Positions 1 to 7,562 of a stretch of 64,000 bases of DNA are shown here, piece by piece (within the stretch, counting starts at the first letter, position 1; every line of letters starts with the position of its first letter). The DNA is from CADEDV01 sp964596345 (GTDB lineage Bacteria; Bacteroidota; Bacteroidia; Chitinophagales; Chitinophagaceae): positions 596,887 through 660,886 of the forward strand of contig CAZQSZ010000003.1 in the NCBI GenBank assembly GCA_964596345.1. The letters are read 5' to 3'. The notes beneath the pieces are model-generated. The model worked only from the letters and a program-made list of their open reading frames with translations. It did not search any database and was not told the DNA's origin. A program made the position numbers and the translations under genes.

Positions 1-1
1 G

Positions 2-526
2 GGGCAGGAACTTGGGTTTACGCAAGAAGACCTGGTGCTGAATGGGCATGCGATCGAACTACGGGTATATGCAGAAGATCCGTTTAACAATTTCATGCCA
101 TCGATTGGCACCCTGACCCGGTATGAAAAACCAGTCGGCGACGGCATCCGGGTGGATGATGGGTATGAAGAAGGAATGTCAATACCGATTTATTATGACC
201 CGATGATCGCCAAACTGGTGGTGCATGGTAAAACAAGAACGGAAGCCATCCAGAAAATGCTGCGGGCTATTAAGGAATACAAGATCGAAGGGGTGATGAC
301 TACCTTACCCTTTGGCACTTTTGTATTTGAGCATGATGCATTCTTTTCCGGGAAGTTTGACACCCATTTTGTAAAAAACTATTTCACCCCTGAAAAAATA
401 AAAGACAAGCAAAAAGCGAATGCTGAAATAGCTGCGTTCGTGGGATTGAAATACTGGATGGAAAAACAAAAGAAACTGAACCCGGTGGAACACAAAACCA
501 CCAGTTGGAAACGAAGACTGGCATAA
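2..526 (+). CDS. accC: Biotin carboxylase subunit of acyl-CoA carboxylase, C-terminal part (5' truncated by window)
   Basis: The frame is open from the first bases of the window, so only the last 174 codons of a roughly 450-500 residue protein are present. The motif HAIELRVYAEDP followed by an FMPSIG segment is the hallmark of the C-terminal lobe of biotin carboxylases, which carboxylate a biotinyl carrier with ATP and bicarbonate. The ATP-grasp core and catalytic residues lie upstream of the window. A carboxyltransferase gene follows 27 nt downstream, so the two should form one operon for an acetyl- or propionyl-CoA carboxylase. The last 40 residues are lysine-rich and typical of Bacteroidota members. 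Family assignment is firm; acyl-CoA specificity cannot be told from this piece. Confidence 0.93.
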   Translation, partial: GQELGFTQEDLVLNGHAIELRVYAEDPFNNFMPSIGTLTRYEKPVGDGIRVDDGYEEGMSIPIYYDPMIAKLVVHGKTRTEAIQKMLRAIKEYKIEGVMTTLPFGTFVFEHDAFFSGKFDTHFVKNYFTPEKIKDKQKANAEIAAFVGLKYWMEKQKKLNPVEHKTTSWKRRLA

Positions 527-553
527 ACGAATACCGTTAATCTTAAAATAAGA

Positions 554-2098
554 ATGATGAAATCTAAAGTTGAAATATTAAGGGCGAAAATAGAAGAGGG
601 GAAACTGGGAGGCGGTGTTAAACGAATTGCTACCCAACACCAGAAAGGTAAACTGACCGCCCGGGAACGTATTCTGTTGTTGATGGATCCGGGATCTTTT
701 GAAGAGATTGGTGCACTTGTGCTTCACCGCACCAAAGATTTTGGTATGGAAGACCAGCAATTCTACGGGGATGGTGTAATTACCGGATATGGAACAGTGA
801 ACGGAAGGCTGGTCTATGTATTTGCACAGGATTTCACGGTATTTGGCGGTGCCTTATCAGAAACACATGCAGAGAAGATCTGCAAGATCATGGACCTGGC
901 GATGAAAGGCGGTGCCCCGATGATCGGCCTGAATGATTCAGGCGGTGCAAGGATACAGGAAGGGGTGAGATCATTAGGTGGTTATGCAGATATTTTTTAC
1001 CGTAATGTGCAGGCATCGGGTGTGATACCACAGATATCAGCTATCATGGGGCCCTGCGCCGGTGGAGCTGTGTATTCCCCGGCTATGACTGACTTTACCA
1101 TTATGGTGGAGAATACGAGTTATATGTTTGTAACAGGCCCCAATGTGGTGAAAACAGTGACTAATGAAGAAGTGAGTTCCGAAGAGTTGGGCGGAGCTTC
1201 TACTCATTCAACCAAATCGGGAGTAACACACCTGACCGCAGCGAATGATATGGAATGTATAGCCCAGGTAAAAAAACTGTTGAGCTATATGCCGCAAAAT
1301 TGCGAGGATGTGGGGATGAAAATACCTTATACATTGGGTGATGAAACAAGAGAAGTGCTGGAAAGTATTGTACCCGCCAGTGCCAGCCAGCCCTATGATA
1401 TCCGTTCCGTGGTGGAAGGCATTTGTGACACTGCTTCTTTTTTTGAAATCCATAAAGATTATGCTGACAATATCGTAGTGGGATTTGCCCGTATTGCCGG
1501 CAGAAGTATTGGTATTGTAGCCAACCAGCCGATGAGCCTGGCTGGTGTATTGGATATTGACAGTTCAAAAAAAGGAGCAAGGTTTACCCGTTTCTGTGAT
1601 TGTTTTAATATTCCTTTATTGGTACTGGTGGATGTACCGGGTTTCCTCCCGGGCACCGACCAGGAATGGAATGGTATCATCACCAACGGGGCTAAATTAT
1701 TATATGCACTGAGTGAGGCTACGGTGCCCCGTATCACTGTTATTACCCGCAAAGCTTATGGCGGTGCCTACGATGTAATGAACTCCAAGCATATCGGTGC
1801 AGATATGAATTATGCCTGGCCTACTGCCGAGATCGCTGTGATGGGAGCTAAGGGTGCCAGCGAAATTATTTTCAAAAAAGAAATTGCTGAAGCTGCCGAC
1901 CCGGCTAAGAAATTGCTGGAGAAAGAAGCGGAGTATGGGGAGAAATTTGCCACGCCTTACCTGGCAGCTGAAAGAGGTTTTATTGATGAAGTGATAGAAC
2001 CCCGGGAAACAAGAAAGAAACTGATCAAAGCATTTGCGATGCTGGAAAATAAAGTGGTGAAACGACCCCGCAAAAAACATGGCAATATTCCGTTGTAA
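554..2098 (+). CDS. pccB: Acyl-CoA carboxylase carboxyltransferase subunit (propionyl-CoA carboxylase beta type)
   Basis: This 514-residue protein has the full length of the PccB/MccB-type carboxyltransferase family, with two crotonase-like halves. NDSGGARIQEG (about residues 127-137) and GPCAGGAVYSP (about 166-176) form the N-terminal acyl-CoA site and oxyanion hole; DVPGFLPG in the second half belongs to the biotin site. It transfers a carboxyl group from carboxybiotin to propionyl-CoA or a related acyl-CoA in the cytoplasm. It follows the biotin carboxylase gene by 27 nt on the same strand. Two adjacent ATG codons (554 and 557) are possible starts. Propionyl-CoA is the usual substrate of this subtype, but acetyl-CoA or methylcrotonyl-CoA remain possible. 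Confidence 0.93.
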   Translation: MMKSKVEILRAKIEEGKLGGGVKRIATQHQKGKLTARERILLLMDPGSFEEIGALVLHRTKDFGMEDQQFYGDGVITGYGTVNGRLVYVFAQDFTVFGGALSETHAEKICKIMDLAMKGGAPMIGLNDSGGARIQEGVRSLGGYADIFYRNVQASGVIPQISAIMGPCAGGAVYSPAMTDFTIMVENTSYMFVTGPNVVKTVTNEEVSSEELGGASTHSTKSGVTHLTAANDMECIAQVKKLLSYMPQNCEDVGMKIPYTLGDETREVLESIVPASASQPYDIRSVVEGICDTASFFEIHKDYADNIVVGFARIAGRSIGIVANQPMSLAGVLDIDSSKKGARFTRFCDCFNIPLLVLVDVPGFLPGTDQEWNGIITNGAKLLYALSEATVPRITVITRKAYGGAYDVMNSKHIGADMNYAWPTAEIAVMGAKGASEIIFKKEIAEAADPAKKLLEKEAEYGEKFATPYLAAERGFIDEVIEPRETRKKLIKAFAMLENKVVKRPRKKHGNIPL

Positions 2099-2111
2099 CA
2101 CTTTTATTTTT

Positions 2112-2891
2112 CTATGATATGGGTTGCCGGAATGGAGTTGCAATAACAAGTTGCAGGAAATCATCCAGGATGGTATTAAATGCAGCAGGTGTTTCCAGCA
2201 TGGGCACATGCCCGCATTTATCAATCCAGAACAATTTTGAACCTGGGATTGACCTGTTGAATCTTATAGCGACATCTGGCGGTGTTACGCAGTCATTTCT
2301 TCCCCAGATCAGGCAGCATTGGGTTTTGATCTTCACCAGTTCTTTTTCCAGGTTATTATGAATTGTTGATTTGGCCAGCGATAATATCTGCAATGCTTTG
2401 CGACTGTTGACGGTTGCATAGATCTCATCTACCAGTTCTTTGGTTGCTGTCTCCGGGTTGAAAAAGGTTTGCTCCGCTTTTGCCTTAATATAACTATAGT
2501 CACCCCGCCTGGGAAAACTATCACCCATACCACATTCATACAGGCCGGAACTGCCGCTCAGGATCAATGATGCGACTCTTTCCGGGTACTTCAGGGTGTA
2601 TAATAAGGCAATGTGCCCACCCATTGAATTGCCTAACAAATGAAATTTTTCAAGCTCCAGCTTATTCATAAGCCGGTCGACAAATTTTGTCAGCGAAAAA
2701 ATAGTAACAGCTACGCCCATATCATAGAAGGGAAAGATGGGTACGATCACCCGGCAGGTTTGCTTCAGGTGATCGATCAGCGGCCTGAAATTATTAACCG
2801 AACCAAATAATCCATAGAGAAGTACAATGGGCTCTCCCTGGCCTTCTTCCAGGTAATTCTTTTTTATTTCACTGGTTGTGCAATCATTCAT
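2112..2891 (-). CDS. Alpha/beta hydrolase
   Basis: A 259-residue alpha/beta-hydrolase-fold protein. Visible elements are the oxyanion-side stretch LLYGLFGS (about 24-31, where many relatives have HGxxG), the nucleophile elbow GNSMGG with Ser89, an acid at Asp200 in WGRND, and His228 in CGHVPMLE. This is a complete catalytic triad in the right order, and the length fits small cytoplasmic esterases or C-C hydrolases of the MhpC/BioH type. There is no signal peptide. It is convergent with the carboxylase operon, only 13 nt away. The substrate cannot be predicted from context. Confidence 0.85.
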   Translation of the reverse strand: MNDCTTSEIKKNYLEEGQGEPIVLLYGLFGSVNNFRPLIDHLKQTCRVIVPIFPFYDMGVAVTIFSLTKFVDRLMNKLELEKFHLLGNSMGGHIALLYTLKYPERVASLILSGSSGLYECGMGDSFPRRGDYSYIKAKAEQTFFNPETATKELVDEIYATVNSRKALQILSLAKSTIHNNLEKELVKIKTQCCLIWGRNDCVTPPDVAIRFNRSIPGSKLFWIDKCGHVPMLETPAAFNTILDDFLQLVIATPFRQPIS

Positions 2892-3010
2892 AAATCATTC
2901 GTTTAACAAGGGATCGTTCATCATGATCATTATTCATGGTATGGCTGAAAGTGCGGAAGATAATGAAACGGGTGAATCAAAAAAATGAGGCTGACAAGGG
3001 GAAACTATGA

Positions 3011-4141
3011 TTATTTCGATAGCTGTTTTAAGACTCCAAAAAGAAGGGGCAGCCAGCTTTCAGAATAATGCAGATCGGTTTCCAGGTATTTTCTTGCGGC
3101 GGCATTGCCAAGTCCAGCCGCCAGTTGCAGATCTTCTTTACCAGCTTTTTTTTCTCCAAGGCCAATATTGGCTAATCCATGATAATAATATACGGCAGCA
3201 GTTCCGGGGTGGTAAACAGCAGCTTTATCAAAACAGGCCAATGCTTCAGAAAATTTTTTTTGCTGCAGGAAGACATATCCCTTACCCAACCATCCATTTA
3301 ATGAGATAGAATCCTCTTTAATCCAGCTGTCGAAAACGGATACGGCCTGTTCATAAATACCGAGGCGGATAAGGAATTTGTTTACCTGTGTGATGCTGTA
3401 CTCATCTTCGGGGTTTACCTCAATAGCTTTATAAAATAGGGCAAGAGCGGCTATTGTGTCATTTTCTGAAAGTTTCATGCTGCCAATATTCATATAAGGC
3501 AATCCTTGAGTCGAATCAGCAGCAATGGCTTTCTGGTAGTAGTCTGCTGCTTTGGTTCTTTCATTAAGATTCTTATAAATATTCCCAATCACCACAAACG
3601 CTTCATAGAATTGCCCTCCTTTGACTTCGACCGCCTTTTCAAGATTTTTTAGTGCTTTTTTATAAGAGGTTTTAGCAGCAATAGTAATGGGATTTGCAGG
3701 TACCCGGTTTTTGAAAATATATCCTTTATAATACCAGCCATAGGCATCCCCGGGTTTCATACCGGTATATAAGTCTGCGTCAGAAAGAGCGGCCTGGTAA
3801 TCCTCAAGTTGAATATTTACAAGTACCCGCTTAAAAATGGCAATCGTATCTTTTTCGTTCAGCCGCAGCAGGAAATCCAGTTCATGTTTTGCTAAGTTGT
3901 AGCTACCCATCCGGAAAAAAGCTTCCGCTTTTTTTATACGGGCTTCATGATCAAAAGGGGAAATATCTAATACTGAATCCAGGTACATGACTGATTCGCT
4001 GTACCTGCCTGCGTTTAAAAGAATGGACCCGGTTATTTTCCAGGTGCCGATCGTGGAGGAATCAGGCATGGTTACCTCCTGTGATAAAATACATGATGGG
4101 ATGATCAGTACTATGTATATAATAATGAAGTGTTTTTTCAT
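3011..4141 (-). CDS. Tetratricopeptide-repeat protein, exported
   Basis: 376 residues starting at the ATG at 4141. The frame continues upstream to 4183, but the start at 4141 opens a signal peptide (MKKHFIIIYIVLIIPSCILSQ) and has an unusually good Shine-Dalgarno AGGAGGT at 4151-4157. The Cys in IPSC could be a lipobox; otherwise cleavage after LSQ is likely. The rest is a run of TPR units with the characteristic spaced Ala, Tyr and Pro, for example around AADYYQKAIAADSTQGLPY and ALACFDKAAVYHPG. TPR arrays bind other proteins; no enzymatic domain is present. It stands alone between divergently oriented neighbours. Function unknown. Confidence 0.85.
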   Translation of the reverse strand: MKKHFIIIYIVLIIPSCILSQEVTMPDSSTIGTWKITGSILLNAGRYSESVMYLDSVLDISPFDHEARIKKAEAFFRMGSYNLAKHELDFLLRLNEKDTIAIFKRVLVNIQLEDYQAALSDADLYTGMKPGDAYGWYYKGYIFKNRVPANPITIAAKTSYKKALKNLEKAVEVKGGQFYEAFVVIGNIYKNLNERTKAADYYQKAIAADSTQGLPYMNIGSMKLSENDTIAALALFYKAIEVNPEDEYSITQVNKFLIRLGIYEQAVSVFDSWIKEDSISLNGWLGKGYVFLQQKKFSEALACFDKAAVYHPGTAAVYYYHGLANIGLGEKKAGKEDLQLAAGLGNAAARKYLETDLHYSESWLPLLFGVLKQLSK

Positions 4142-4150
4142 GTGAAAGTC

Positions 4151-4157
4151 ACCTCCT
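4151..4157 (-). promoter_or_regulatory. Strong Shine-Dalgarno sequence of the TPR gene
   Basis: On the minus strand the sequence AGGAGGT lies 9 nt before the ATG at 4141. It decides the start codon of the TPR gene against the upstream extension to 4183. Such a near-perfect anti-16S match is uncommon in Bacteroidota, where most starts in this window have only A-rich leaders. Confidence 0.7.
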
Positions 4158-4273
4158 AAAGCTATACCCTCTGCTACCCTCAACCTATGACCCTGATCAG
4201 GCAGATTCGTGCTTTTATCCTGTAATCACCCGGCATAATGACTAAAGTCAACCAACCTGGTTTTCATATCTGG

Positions 4274-4281
4274 TAGCTTTG
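4274..4281 (+). promoter_or_regulatory. Promoter -7 box TAGCTTTG
   Basis: An exact match to the Bacteroidota primary sigma factor -7 consensus TAnnTTTG, 18 nt before the ATG at 4300 of a lipoprotein gene. I see no clear -33 TTG at the expected spacing. Confidence 0.5.
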
Positions 4282-4299
4282 TTGTCAAATTGCAACCAT

Positions 4300-5229
4300 A
4301 TGAAACTTTGTAATATTCGCATTAATGGTGGTTACAGTTTCTTTATTCTATCGATATTATCACTTTCTCTTTTATCCTGTGAGTATCATAATTTTTCTAC
4401 TCCTCAGCCGGCAGACAAAGAAAATATATACGAATTCCCCCGTGAATTACGGGGTAGCTGGGTTGTGATCAATGATACGATTGAAGAAACTATCAGCTTT
4501 CCAGGCAACAGAAAGACGATACCGGGTGACCTTTTTTCCGGTATCGAAGCTGGCCCGAGCCCTGATCCCGGAAATCACATTTCGGGAATAAGTAAGGCAC
4601 AAACTGAGGATTCGCAGTATTATTTTGTAGAAAAAGAACATGCTTATTTAATAACCATATCCGGGGAAAAAGTATTGATGGGCGACTGGCCACGGCTAAG
4701 CCAAAACGGAAGTATCCTGAACCCCCCGATCTTTTACGGCAGTTTAAGAAGTATCCGGTACGATTCCCTCGAAAAAAGAACAGATACCGTGTACAATTAT
4801 ATGCTGCATGACAATATTATTTACGAAGTGGGAGATAAAGGGTTACTGGAAAAAGGGTACCCGTATATTACCATTGGTGATACTATTCTATTTACGAAGA
4901 GGGATACGCTTTGTATTGATATCGGGCAAAATGCCTTTCTCCGTAAACTCAATAAACAGTTTTATGTACTGAATATCCGCAGCCGTATTTTAGGCGAAGA
5001 AATATCCAGTTTCAATAACTGGTGGCGCATCTTCGTCCTGGAAAAGAAAGAAGAAGGCACATTACAGGTATGGGTTCCCGCTTCAAAGTCTGCAGAATTG
5101 CCCTGCATGTTTTATTCTGTGGATGCAGAATCATACTATTTTGACTGCTCATGGACTACAGAAGAAATGTTCCGGCTTTTGCAGAAAGGCTATTTTAGCC
5201 GTACTGATAAATTACTAAAGGTGAAGTAG
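4300..5229 (+). CDS. Putative lipoprotein of unknown function
   Basis: 309 residues from the ATG at 4300; a TTG at 4279 would add seven residues with no benefit. The N-terminus is a lipoprotein signal peptide ending in LSLLSC (lipobox, Cys about residue 27). The mature part has beta-strand-like segments such as LRGSWVVINDTIEETISFPG, which recall lipocalin-like calycin proteins, but the similarity is weak. I do not recognise the family. A -7 box sits at 4274-4281, so it is probably transcribed alone. It is divergent from the TPR gene at 3011-4141. Confidence 0.75.
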   Translation: MKLCNIRINGGYSFFILSILSLSLLSCEYHNFSTPQPADKENIYEFPRELRGSWVVINDTIEETISFPGNRKTIPGDLFSGIEAGPSPDPGNHISGISKAQTEDSQYYFVEKEHAYLITISGEKVLMGDWPRLSQNGSILNPPIFYGSLRSIRYDSLEKRTDTVYNYMLHDNIIYEVGDKGLLEKGYPYITIGDTILFTKRDTLCIDIGQNAFLRKLNKQFYVLNIRSRILGEEISSFNNWWRIFVLEKKEEGTLQVWVPASKSAELPCMFYSVDAESYYFDCSWTTEEMFRLLQKGYFSRTDKLLKVK

Positions 5230-5346
5230 GAATTAGTAATTCCGGCAGGGACCATTTTGTTCTCCATACAGGGGAAACTTATTCTCTACGTTAAGGGCAG
5301 CATTTTTCCAATGAGTAAACTCATCTTTATTTTCTGCTGACTTTTT

Positions 5347-5354
5347 TAGGTTTG
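5347..5354 (+). promoter_or_regulatory. Promoter -7 box TAGGTTTG
   Basis: An exact TAnnTTTG match 18 nt before the ATG at 5373 of the U32 protein gene. It would drive the U32-ferredoxin pair. Confidence 0.5.
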
Positions 5355-5372
5355 CGGCCTTAAAATCTGTGG

Positions 5373-6632
5373 ATGCAACCAGGAAAAGCAGAACTGATGT
5401 CACCGGCCGGTGATTTTGAAAGCCTCCAGGCCGCCATACATGCCGGCGCTGATTCGGTGTATTTTGGAGTAGAACAACTGAATATGCGGGCAAGAGCCAC
5501 CATGAATTTCAGTATGGCTGATCTTACCGAAATAGCGGACCGTTGCAGGAAAAATAATGTACGTTCTTACCTGACGCTTAATACCATTGTGTACGATCAT
5601 GATCTTTCCCTGATGAAAGCGGTGGTCCGGGAAGCGCAAAAAGCAGATATCACCGCTGTGATCGCTGCCGACCAGGCGGTGATTGCATTTGCAAGAAGCT
5701 GTGGAATGGAAGTACATATTTCGACTCAACTGAATATCACCAACCTGGAGACCGTTCGATTCTACTCCCTGTTTGCGGATGTAATGGTCTTATCAAGAGA
5801 ACTGAGCCTCCGCCAGGTAAAAGCGATCTGTGATGGGATCAAAAAGGAGAACATAAAAGGCCCTTCCGGGAACCTGGTCGCTATCGAAGTGTTTGCCCAT
5901 GGTGCATTATGCATGGCTGTTTCGGGCAAATGTTACCTGAGTTTACATACGCATAACTCCTCGGCCAACCGGGGTGCCTGTGTGCAAAATTGCCGGCGAA
6001 AATATAAAGTGACCGACCTGGAAGAAGGGCATGAGCTGGAAATTGATAACGAGTATATCATGTCTCCCAAAGATCTTTGTACGATCCATTTCCTGGATGA
6101 ATTGATTGAAACGGGAATAGCTGTGCTGAAGATAGAGGGAAGAGGGAAGGGCCCGGAATATGTAAAGACGGTTACGTCCTGTTACCGGAAAGCAATTGAT
6201 GCTTATTTCAACGGAACTTATACCCGTGAAAGAGGGATAGCCTGGATGAAGCAACTGGAACAGGTATTTAACCGGGGCTTCTGGGGAGGTTACTTTACAG
6301 GTCAGTTGATGGGCGAGTGGAATGATACACATGGTTCCAAAGCAACTACTAAAAAAATATATATCGGGAAGGGGCACCATTATTACCCGAAAATAAAAAT
6401 TGCCGAATTTAAGATAGAAGCTTACCCGCTGCATGCAGGAGACCGGGTGATGATCACCGGTAAACATACAGGGGTGATCGAAACAACAGTAGCTTCACTG
6501 CATGTGAATGATGAGGGGGCAAAGAATACAGCTATCAAAGGTGACCTTTGTGCTTTCCCGCTGGATATAACGATACATACTTCCGATAAGCTTTATAAAA
6601 TTGTTGATGTGACAGAAGAACAAACAACATGA
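5373..6632 (+). CDS. Peptidase U32 family protein (TrhP/RlhA-like RNA hydroxylation factor)
   Basis: 419 residues. The opening ELMSPAGDFESLQAAIHAGADSVYFG and the signature VFAHGALCMAVSGKCYLS, followed by RGACVQNCRRKY, identify the U32 family. The conserved cysteines in ALC, GKC, GAC-VQNC and DLC are candidates for the Fe-S ligands known from the family. Although named peptidases, characterised E. coli members TrhP (YegQ) and RlhA act in prephenate-dependent hydroxylation of tRNA or 23S rRNA, and that is the more likely role here. The stop codon overlaps the start of a small ferredoxin gene by 4 nt, so the two are translationally coupled. The choice between TrhP-like and RlhA-like is not settled. 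Confidence 0.9.
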   Translation: MQPGKAELMSPAGDFESLQAAIHAGADSVYFGVEQLNMRARATMNFSMADLTEIADRCRKNNVRSYLTLNTIVYDHDLSLMKAVVREAQKADITAVIAADQAVIAFARSCGMEVHISTQLNITNLETVRFYSLFADVMVLSRELSLRQVKAICDGIKKENIKGPSGNLVAIEVFAHGALCMAVSGKCYLSLHTHNSSANRGACVQNCRRKYKVTDLEEGHELEIDNEYIMSPKDLCTIHFLDELIETGIAVLKIEGRGKGPEYVKTVTSCYRKAIDAYFNGTYTRERGIAWMKQLEQVFNRGFWGGYFTGQLMGEWNDTHGSKATTKKIYIGKGHHYYPKIKIAEFKIEAYPLHAGDRVMITGKHTGVIETTVASLHVNDEGAKNTAIKGDLCAFPLDITIHTSDKLYKIVDVTEEQTT

Positions 6633-6856
6633 TCACTATTACCCAGCAAAGAGATAAATGTATTGGCTGCAACTATTGCGTGGAAGCGGCGCCCGGCCGC
6701 TGGCGTATGTCCAAAAGAGATGGGAGAAGTGTATTGATCGATGCAAAAAATCGCCGGGGATTCTGGACCGTGAAAGTAAGTGACGAAGAAAGTGCGGCGA
6801 ATGAAAAAGCAGCAGCATTGTGCCCGGTAAAGATCATTAAGCTAAAGGATATATAG
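6629..6856 (+). CDS. Small [4Fe-4S] ferredoxin
   Basis: 75 residues. Cys11-x2-Cys14-x2-Cys17 plus a late Cys65-Pro make one CxxCxxC...CP cluster set, the pattern of single-[4Fe-4S] ferredoxins such as the Bacillus type. There is no second cluster motif. It overlaps the U32 gene by ATGA, so an electron-transfer or cluster-supply role for that protein is a reasonable inference. It is cytoplasmic, with no signal peptide. An Arg/Lys-rich segment between residues 23 and 50 is basic for a ferredoxin. Confidence 0.88.
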   Translation: MITITQQRDKCIGCNYCVEAAPGRWRMSKRDGRSVLIDAKNRRGFWTVKVSDEESAANEKAAALCPVKIIKLKDI

Positions 6857-7036
6857 TATACCCGCCAGCGTTAGCCATCTAGAAACAGCACAAACAGGTG
6901 TTCGGGAAATCCGGAAGATCAGTAACTGGGATTACAATTATCAGCCGTTATTCTAACCTTAATCATACTCTCCAAAAGGAATATGGACAAAATTTGTACC
7001 CGGTAAGAGTTTTTCAATTTTAAAAGTTAATTGAAC

Positions 7037-7471
7037 ATGAAAAAAGAATACTGGATCAATGTAAAACATGTTGACAACAGGCTGGTCGTTTACCTGAATG
7101 GCGAAACTGTATGGGACAGTGGTATCATCCATAATGATCCCGAACTGGATGAATATATAGAGATCACCGACATGCTGCATGAGCATGCTCATCATACCAG
7201 CGAACTTATTTTTGAGGGATTTAATGACTCCTTTACCTCCTCTGAATCTGTAGGTGAAATGAATCCCTGGCATTTTCACTACCGGCTGCTGACCAAGACG
7301 GTTGACGATAAAGGGAAAGCCGTGGTGGAGAAAGATATCATAGCACCCTATAATGAAAAGCATTTATCGAATCCCAATATCAGGGCCATCAATAATTGCT
7401 ACCAGATCCAGAAACATCATGGTGAATTCAAAGTAGTCTCAAACCTGTTATCACAACAGTTTTATAAGTAA
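7037..7471 (+). CDS. Conserved hypothetical protein
   Basis: 144 residues from the ATG at 7037; an in-frame TTG at 7031 would add two residues. The protein is soluble and lacks a signal peptide. It looks like a small beta-sandwich: VVYLNGETVWDSG and LIFEGFNDSF resemble strands of carbohydrate-binding jelly-roll folds, and there are several histidines in MLHEHAHH. I do not recognise the family. It is followed by a strong hairpin (7501-7543), so it is probably a single-gene transcript. Whether it is related to the ferredoxin upstream is not evident, as 180 nt separate them. Confidence 0.65.
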   Translation: MKKEYWINVKHVDNRLVVYLNGETVWDSGIIHNDPELDEYIEITDMLHEHAHHTSELIFEGFNDSFTSSESVGEMNPWHFHYRLLTKTVDDKGKAVVEKDIIAPYNEKHLSNPNIRAINNCYQIQKHHGEFKVVSNLLSQQFYK

Positions 7472-7500
7472 GGATACACTTAAGGTTAAGGTTATAATCC

Positions 7501-7543
7501 AAACCCTGCTCTTTGTATGAATCTTCATGCAAAAGCAGGGTTT
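7501..7543 (+). terminator. Long hairpin between convergent genes, probable terminator
   Basis: AAACCCTGCT at 7501-7510 pairs with AGCAGGGTTT at 7534-7543, and the inner TTTG/CAAA and ATGAA/TTCAT also pair, giving a stem of about 19 bp with one bulge. It is followed by a T-rich run on the plus strand and lies between the converging genes at 7037-7471 and 7563-10079. Confidence 0.65.
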
Positions 7544-7562
7544 CTTGTTGTAAGTCCATTTA

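Noticed and set aside
1200..1580. Long minus-strand open frames inside pccB and many other genes
   Set aside because: They are antisense shadows of a strongly supported coding frame, have no recognisable domains and atypical composition.
4279..4299. TTG starts extending several genes upstream (for example at 4279, 7031, 25129, 42949, 47881, 54163)
   Set aside because: Each has a better ATG a few codons later that fits the signal peptide or family N-terminus.
5233..5493. 86-codon minus-strand frame between the lipoprotein and U32 genes
   Set aside because: Most of it overlaps the conserved start of the U32 gene and it lacks any recognisable motif.
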